DNA of 10,271 nt from an uncultured Collinsella sp. (GTDB lineage Bacteria > Actinomycetota > Coriobacteriia > Coriobacteriales > Coriobacteriaceae). The stretch spans positions 1 through 10,271 of the forward strand of contig UQIC01000051.1 in the NCBI GenBank assembly GCA_900540985.1. The letters are read 5' to 3'. The notes under the pieces are model-generated. The model was not told the origin of the DNA. It made no database searches and saw only the letters and a program-made list of their open reading frames with translations. The translations under genes and the position numbers were made by a program. Positions within the stretch are counted from its first letter, which is position 1, and each line of letters begins with the position of its first letter. Below, piece after piece: positions 6,357-10,271 of this stretch.

Positions 6357-7664
6357 ATGACGGAGTCCTCTCAGCATACGTCTAAGCCCCAGGTCGAGGT
6401 TGAGGCCTCGGGCGGAGATGACAATAAGAGCGCACGCCGCGGCGCCATCTTTATCGGCGTTGTGCTGGTGGGTTATATCGTCTATCTGGTGGTAACCGGG
6501 CAGATGGGGCAGTTCTGGGCCGCTATGTCGAGCGTCCAGGCGCCATGGCTCGTTGTCGCGTGTCTTTGCATGTTCATGTATCTGTTCTTTGGCATTGTGG
6601 CCTATGCGATCGCCGTCTGGCTCGACCCATATTCGCCCGTCGGCATCCGCGACCTGATCTCGGTCGAGGCGAGTGGCATCTTCTTTGGCAACCTGACGCC
6701 CATGATGATGGGCTCGACTCCCGCCCAGATCTACCGCCTGACCAAAGCGGGCCAAAATGTCGGCGAGGCCGGAGCCACGCAGTTCACGCGCTTTATCGTG
6801 TACCAGTTTGGCCTGGTCGCCTGGGGCGCTATCCTACTGCTTGCTCGCATGCCGTTTTTTGCCGAGCGCTATGGCGACATGACGTTGCTGTGCGTCTTTA
6901 GCTTTGGTGGGCACTGCTGTATCTTGCTGGGCATCTTCACCGTCGCGCTCATGCCTAAGACCGTCACGCGCGTCGCCCATTGCATCATCAATTGGCTTGA
7001 GCGCATTGGTGTCTCGGCCACTAAGATCGAGGGATGGCGCACGTTTGTCGATGGCGAGATCTACTCCTTCTCCGAGAAGTTCAAGCTTTCAGCCGGACAT
7101 TTTTCTTCCATGCTGCTCACGGTGGTCATCACCATGCTGCAACTCGCGTTTTTCTATCTGGTGCCGTATTTCCTGATGCTTGCCTTTGGCCACCACGAGG
7201 TCGACTTTTTCTCGGTCATGGCCGCGAGCGCCTTTGTCCAGCTGCTGAGCTCTGCGGTCCCCCTGCCCGGTGGAACTGGTGGCGCTGAGGGCGGCTTTGC
7301 ATTGTTCTTGGGTCATTTCTTTGGGTCGGCTTCGACCGCCGGCTATCTGCTGTGGCGCCTCATTACGTTTATTGCGCCGACCATTTTGGCTGCGCCCCTG
7401 CTGGGACTTAAGAGCGCCCACAACGAGAGCATCCATGCGCGCTGGGATCGTGTGATGCGCAAGCTCGGTCGCACGCCTCAGACGCCCTCTGCGCCCACTA
7501 AGCCGCACCCCGCGAATGCTGTTACCGTTGATCCCAAGAAGCAGGCTCAGAAGGCTTCTGGGACCGCTAAGCCGGCTCATAAAGCCTATGTGCGCCAGAC
7601 AGGCGATGGTATTCGCGTATCTCCGTCGGTACTCAATAAGAAGAAGCACCCTAAGTCGCAGTAG
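6357..7664 (+). CDS. Polytopic membrane protein, LPG-synthase transmembrane / flippase-like family
   Basis: This 435-residue protein belongs by motif to the family of the N-terminal membrane half of MprF and of YbhN (LPG_synthase_TM, flippase-like), thought to act on lipid-linked substrates; its substrate here is unknown. It has a hydrophilic N terminus (1-28), then about seven or eight membrane segments: near 29-47, 63-88, 148-164, 178-199, 251-277, 285-301, and 328-352, with a shorter hydrophobic stretch near 313-322. Family motifs are GNLTP (111-115) with GSTPAQIYRL (119-128) and the loop PLPGGTGGAEGG (302-313). The last 80 residues form a soluble tail rich in Lys, Pro, Ala and Thr. No lysyl-transferase domain is fused, so it is not full MprF. 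The ATG at 6357 follows AGAAGGAG closely. A TetR-type gene lies 116 bases downstream in the same direction, without a clear terminator between. Confidence 0.85.
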   Translation: MTESSQHTSKPQVEVEASGGDDNKSARRGAIFIGVVLVGYIVYLVVTGQMGQFWAAMSSVQAPWLVVACLCMFMYLFFGIVAYAIAVWLDPYSPVGIRDLISVEASGIFFGNLTPMMMGSTPAQIYRLTKAGQNVGEAGATQFTRFIVYQFGLVAWGAILLLARMPFFAERYGDMTLLCVFSFGGHCCILLGIFTVALMPKTVTRVAHCIINWLERIGVSATKIEGWRTFVDGEIYSFSEKFKLSAGHFSSMLLTVVITMLQLAFFYLVPYFLMLAFGHHEVDFFSVMAASAFVQLLSSAVPLPGGTGGAEGGFALFLGHFFGSASTAGYLLWRLITFIAPTILAAPLLGLKSAHNESIHARWDRVMRKLGRTPQTPSAPTKPHPANAVTVDPKKQAQKASGTAKPAHKAYVRQTGDGIRVSPSVLNKKKHPKSQ

Positions 7665-7713
7665 GACAGTCGTGCGTTCTTCATGATGCGGGGCATATTT
7701 GTGCTGTATGGGG

Positions 7714-7737
7714 GATAATCCTCTTACGTAGATTATC
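7714..7737 (+). promoter_or_regulatory. Inverted repeat before the TetR gene, candidate operator
   Basis: GATAATC (7714-7720) and GATTATC (7731-7737) are perfect 7-bp inverted arms separated by 10 bases, a centre-to-centre spacing of 17. The AT-rich arms also contain -10-like sequence. The site lies 43 bases before the regulator's start, where an autoregulatory TetR-family operator or the promoter would be expected. Binding is inference. Confidence 0.45.
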
Positions 7738-7780
7738 TCTCATCTGTTGATGAATGCTCGCATATCGAAGGGACACGCCC

Positions 7781-8392
7781 ATGGCAACCAGCAAACCGCG
7801 TCTTGATCGTCGCATCGTTCGCAGCCGTAATGCCATCCTTTCCGCTTTCGAGCGCCTGCTCATGGAAAAGCCGCTGGCAGACATTACGGTGAGTGCCATC
7901 GCGCGCGAGGCCAATGTCGACCGCAAGACCTTTTACGTTCACTTTGGTACGGTTGACGGCCTGCTCGATGCCATTGCCGTCGATGTGGTGGAGATGGTTG
8001 TCGACTCGGTCGAGAAAACGCTTGCTTCCATGGACGGCGACACCAATGAGCGCGCCCTGGGCGCGGCGGCGACCTTCTTTAAAACCGTTAATGAGGCGCT
8101 GTGCAACAACCTGGTGCTTAATCGTCAGCTGATCGAGAACATTCCGCTCGATGATTTTATGGCTCGTCTTCGTGCGCCGCTCGAGCACGAGATTGCCGAG
8201 CGCGATCTGCTGCCCCAAGGTCTCAAGGACGAGATGTTCGATTACTATCTGGCGTTTTTGTTGTCGGGTATTATCGGTATCTATCGCACGTGGGCGCTGT
8301 CTGACGGCTCGGTTCCTATCGAGCGCGTCTCGGAGGTTGCCAACGACCTGACTCTCAACGGCCTGTCGAGCCTGGAATCTCGCTTCGAATAG
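7781..8392 (+). CDS. TetR-family transcriptional regulator
   Basis: The 203-residue product has the TetR architecture: a basic N terminus, a first helix with RNAILSAFERLL (16-27), and a helix-turn-helix ITVSAIAREANVDRKTFYVHF (35-55), followed by a mostly helical ligand and dimer domain. The late segment YYLAFLLSGIIGIYRTWALSDG resembles the C-terminal helices of the TetR group with DhaS-like C-terminal domains, where a Trp-containing helix precedes the last helix. Such proteins repress or activate nearby genes on ligand binding; the ligand here is unknown. The ATG at 7781 follows AAGGGA (7768-7773) at a good spacing and is preferred to the in-frame ATG at 7754. A 7-bp inverted repeat lies upstream. 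Candidates for control are itself and the flippase-like gene before it; the convergent radical SAM gene is less likely. Confidence 0.92.
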   Translation: MATSKPRLDRRIVRSRNAILSAFERLLMEKPLADITVSAIAREANVDRKTFYVHFGTVDGLLDAIAVDVVEMVVDSVEKTLASMDGDTNERALGAAATFFKTVNEALCNNLVLNRQLIENIPLDDFMARLRAPLEHEIAERDLLPQGLKDEMFDYYLAFLLSGIIGIYRTWALSDGSVPIERVSEVANDLTLNGLSSLESRFE

Positions 8393-8416
8393 CATCGATA
8401 ATTCAACAACTTAAAG

Positions 8417-8485
8417 AAGTTGCGGTGGAATAGGGATTGTTTTGGTTATTGGAAGGCCGTTCTGGTCCCTATTTCACCGCAACTT
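8417..8485. repeat. 69-nt intergenic inverted repeat (REP/MITE-like)
   Basis: Two 20-nt arms, 8417-8436 (AAGTTGCGGTGGAATAGGGA) and 8466-8485, are complementary except at one position that can pair as G:U. They enclose a 29-nt loop. The 5' edge of the left arm can also pair locally with CAACTT at 8407-8412, an alternative 6-bp hairpin that excludes the long one. No T-run follows on either strand, so it is not a plain terminator. The right arm with two flanking bases recurs perfectly, in the opposite orientation, at 10147-10165, showing it is a repeat family. It lies between two convergent genes. Confidence 0.85.
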
Positions 8486-8508
8486 AGTAAAACTGTTTTG
8501 ATGGTAAG

Positions 8509-8554
8509 GCGGAGCAGCCTCGAAGATGAGCCCCGAGACTGCTCCGCTTCATTT
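8509..8554 (+). terminator. Hairpin between convergent genes, probable terminator
   Basis: GCGGAGCAG (8509-8517) pairs with CTGCTCCGC (8539-8547); inside, CTCG (8519-8522) pairs with CGAG (8534-8537). TTCATTTC follows on the plus strand, a broken T-run, so it best fits the end of the TetR transcript. On the minus strand no T-run follows, yet the stable stem 26 bases past the radical SAM stop could also mark that gene's 3' end. Confidence 0.6.
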
Positions 8555-8580
8555 CTGAGCGTTTGTCATGTAGGGCAGCA

Positions 8581-10014
8581 TTAATCGCCGTTTTTGAGTG
8601 TGCGGCCCTGTTTTTCGAACTTGTGCATGTCGCTATCGGCCATACCTTGTGACTTATCCTCGTGACGCTTGGCGTATAGCGGATCGTCGGAGTCGTTCCA
8701 GATGCGGTCGGCGACGGGTGACCATGCCTCGGCGGCAGCCTGGGTCTTTTCGCGCAGCTGCTCGGGTGACTCCTTCTCGATGAGATCGGTGCTCATTGCG
8801 CCACTCTCGGCGACCATTTTGGGCAGCACGTCGGGATTCTCGAGCATGGGGCATGGTTTGAGGTAGTTGTCGTTGAACGGCATGTTCTCGTAGTACTTCA
8901 TAAAGAGGGGAGAGCGCAGCGCGTCGAGTAAGCTCACATCGTGGATGTTGGCGTTTGAGTAGTGGATGAACACGCACGGCTCCACGTCACCGGCGGCGTT
9001 GATGTGCAGGTAGCGGCGGCCGCCGGCGATACATCCGCCTACAAACTCGCCGTCGTTTTGGAAGTCGAGCGTAAACAGCGGCTTCTTCTCACGCATTTCG
9101 CGGATAAAGTGATACATGTGCTCGCGCTGCTCGGGCGTGGGCATGAGCTCGGGGGTTGCATTGCGGCCAACCGGCATAAAGTGGAAGTACCAGCAGAAGA
9201 GTGCTCCCTCGCCGATCATCCAGTCCATGTTCTCCTCGGTAGCAACCGTATCGGCATTGGCGCTGGTCCAACAGGTGGAGATACCAAATGGCAAGTCGCG
9301 CTCGCGCAGGAGTTTCATGGCGTGCTCGATCTTTGCGTAGGTACCTTCGCCGCGACGGGCGTCGGTTGTGTGCTCATTGCCCTCGGCGCTGATGGCGGGG
9401 ACAAAATTACCTACGCGAATCATGTCGTCGCAGAAGGCCTCGTCGATCAGCGTGGAGTTGGTAAAGCAGAGAAACACGCAGTCCTGATGTTTTTCGCAAA
9501 TTCTGATCAGGTCGTGCTTGCGGACGAGCGGCTCGCCGCCGGTATAGATGTAGATATGCGTACCGAGCTCTTTGCCCTGCGTAACGATAGAGTCGATGTC
9601 TTCGAACGAGAGATTCTGCTTGTAGCCGTACTCGGCGGCCCAGCAGCCCGTGCAATGCAGGTTGCAGGCGCTCGTGGGATCGAGCAGGATGGCCCACGGA
9701 ACGTTGCACTGGTACTTTTCGCGGTTCTTTTCCTGCTCTGGCCAAGCAAGCAGGTTGGCCTCGACAATGAGGGTCTTAAGCAGTTTGGTTCGCATCTGGG
9801 GATTGAGGCTGAATACACGCATGATTAGGTCATACCAATTGCCGCGGCTCTTGATGACATTGGTGAATGCCTCTCGCTGTACAGGAAATACGCGATTGGG
9901 GACCAGCTTGTTCACGAGGTCCATGATTTTGTCGATGTTTTCTTGCGGGTTGTCGTCGAGATAATCGATGAGCTTGTTGAGCGCTGCACGCTCTGCTGAC
10001 TGTGCAAGCGACAT
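8581..10014 (-). CDS. Radical SAM protein with C-terminal SPASM/twitch-like cysteines, function unknown
   Basis: The 477-residue protein has an N-terminal helical region of about 105 residues, then a radical SAM core. The cluster motif is CNLHCTGC with Cys117, Cys121 and Cys124 binding the [4Fe-4S] cluster that cleaves S-adenosylmethionine, followed by TGGEP (158-162) for SAM binding. Past the core, C328, the GDVEPC segment with C347, and C388 look like a reduced SPASM or twitch auxiliary-cluster region, with fewer cysteines than the full seven-Cys SPASM set. The last 80 residues are charged and probably flexible. I cannot assign a substrate; no precursor peptide, transporter or partner enzyme is visible nearby. 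The ATG at 10014 is preferred over 10020 because AAAGGA then sits about 7 bases upstream rather than one. It is the only minus-strand gene here and is bracketed by copies of an intergenic repeat. Confidence 0.9.
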   Translation of the reverse strand: MSLAQSAERAALNKLIDYLDDNPQENIDKIMDLVNKLVPNRVFPVQREAFTNVIKSRGNWYDLIMRVFSLNPQMRTKLLKTLIVEANLLAWPEQEKNREKYQCNVPWAILLDPTSACNLHCTGCWAAEYGYKQNLSFEDIDSIVTQGKELGTHIYIYTGGEPLVRKHDLIRICEKHQDCVFLCFTNSTLIDEAFCDDMIRVGNFVPAISAEGNEHTTDARRGEGTYAKIEHAMKLLRERDLPFGISTCWTSANADTVATEENMDWMIGEGALFCWYFHFMPVGRNATPELMPTPEQREHMYHFIREMREKKPLFTLDFQNDGEFVGGCIAGGRRYLHINAAGDVEPCVFIHYSNANIHDVSLLDALRSPLFMKYYENMPFNDNYLKPCPMLENPDVLPKMVAESGAMSTDLIEKESPEQLREKTQAAAEAWSPVADRIWNDSDDPLYAKRHEDKSQGMADSDMHKFEKQGRTLKNGD

Positions 10015-10072
10015 GGGCATATCCTTTCACGTGTGCCTTGTGTGTGATAATACCCACTTGTGGATTAAACGA

Positions 10073-10102
10073 AGTATAAAGATTTGCAATGTGTCTATTC
10101 AA
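10073..10102 (-). promoter_or_regulatory. Promoter of the radical SAM gene
   Basis: On the minus strand TTGAAT (10097-10102) and TATACT (10073-10078) are spaced 18 bases; they match the sigma-70 consensus at 4/6 and 5/6. Transcription would start near 10066, giving a leader of about 50 nt that contains the palindromic CCACTTGTGG and ends with the AAAGGA site. Confidence 0.6.
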
Positions 10103-10104
10103 CG

Positions 10105-10117
10105 AATCAATTTGATT
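10105..10117. promoter_or_regulatory. Palindrome upstream of the radical SAM promoter
   Basis: AATCAA (10105-10110) and TTGATT (10112-10117) are perfect inverted arms around one base. The 13-bp site lies two bases upstream of the minus-strand -35 box, where an activator or repressor could bind. No regulator can be named. Confidence 0.3.
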
Positions 10118-10146
10118 TGGGGTGAAGCGTTATACGCCGACACCTT

Positions 10147-10165
10147 CTAAGTTGCGGTGAAATAG
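10147..10165 (+). repeat. Solo copy of the AAGTTGCGGTG intergenic repeat
   Basis: CTAAGTTGCGGTGAAATAG is an exact 19-base match to the reverse complement of 8469-8487, the right arm of the inverted repeat downstream of the radical SAM gene. No partner arm is visible between here and the window end, so it is a half element or the first arm of one that is truncated. It lies upstream of the radical SAM promoter. Confidence 0.8.
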
Positions 10166-10255
10166 TGTCAGATGGGGATGCGGACGATTTCTTGGGCCGC
10201 GCCTAGGCGTATCCATTGGAGTGGGTATGATGAATTGGACACCTAGTTAAGAGCG

Positions 10256-10271
10256 AAAGGTGTTCAAGATG
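10256..10271 (+). other. Probable ribosome binding site and start codon of the next gene
   Basis: AAAGG (10256-10260) is followed after 8 bases by ATG (10269-10271), the last three bases of the window. A -10-like TATGAT (10226-10231) and a perfect 10-bp palindrome CGCCTAGGCG (10200-10209) lie upstream. A plus-strand gene divergent from the radical SAM gene probably begins here; nothing of its product is visible. Confidence 0.5.

Noticed and set aside
8417..8485. CRISPR array or leader
   Set aside because: The structure is a single inverted pair with a 29-nt loop and one distant solo copy; there are no regularly spaced direct repeats and no cas genes.
8962..9828. 288-codon plus-strand frame opposite the radical SAM gene
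   Set aside because: The minus strand carries clear CxxxCxxC and GGEP motifs and a promoter; the plus frame is its mirror with no motif.
10112..10136. Plus-strand promoter TTGATT...TATACG
   Set aside because: The spacer is only about 13 bases, too short for a sigma-70 promoter.

Overview
The window is GC-rich and densely coding, with short gaps, strong GC-rich hairpin terminators, AGGAG-type ribosome binding sites and a codon bias toward G/C in third positions. The protein set (HPr with a Gram-positive type Ser46, enzyme I, paired PfkB-family sugar-phosphate kinases, an HD-domain CCA-adding enzyme, and a tRNA-Glu with a G1:U72 pair as in actinobacteria) suggests a gut-type actinobacterium of class Coriobacteriia, most likely Collinsella or a close relative. 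This assignment is inference; no rRNA is present.

Left part (1-4514): a sugar-phosphotransfer locus. After the terminator of an upstream gene come ptsH (HPr, 215-478), an intergenic terminator/attenuator, ptsI (enzyme I, 605-2314), then a PfkB-family kinase (2389-3321) probably on the same transcript as ptsI. A strong terminator closes that unit. A second, clearly paralogous PfkB kinase (3511-4443) follows as its own unit with its own terminator. HPr and enzyme I supply the phosphoryl group for PTS sugar uptake. The kinases resemble 1-phosphofructokinase (FruK/LacC group), which would take fructose-1-phosphate to fructose-1,6-bisphosphate. No EII permease gene is in the window. The first kinase departs from family motifs at three places; the second is canonical at those places.

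Middle (4515-8400): cca (tRNA CCA-adding enzyme, 4608-6002), a tRNA-Glu(CUC) gene that already encodes its own CCA (6130-6206) with its own terminator, a polytopic membrane protein of the LPG-synthase-TM/flippase-like family with a long basic tail (6357-7664), and a TetR-family regulator (7781-8392) preceded by a 7-bp inverted repeat that could be its operator.

Right part (8400-10271): the only minus-strand gene encodes a radical SAM protein of unknown function (8581-10014) with a good sigma-70-like promoter. It lies between copies of an intergenic repeat. On its 3' side is a 69-nt near-perfect inverted repeat (8417-8485). On its 5' side is a solo copy (10147-10165) that is a perfect 19-bp inverted match to the right arm of the first. 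So the gene and its promoter are bracketed by inverted repeats, which is the most unusual structural feature here. The window ends exactly on the ATG of a probable next plus-strand gene. No gene-free stretch exceeds 300 bases.
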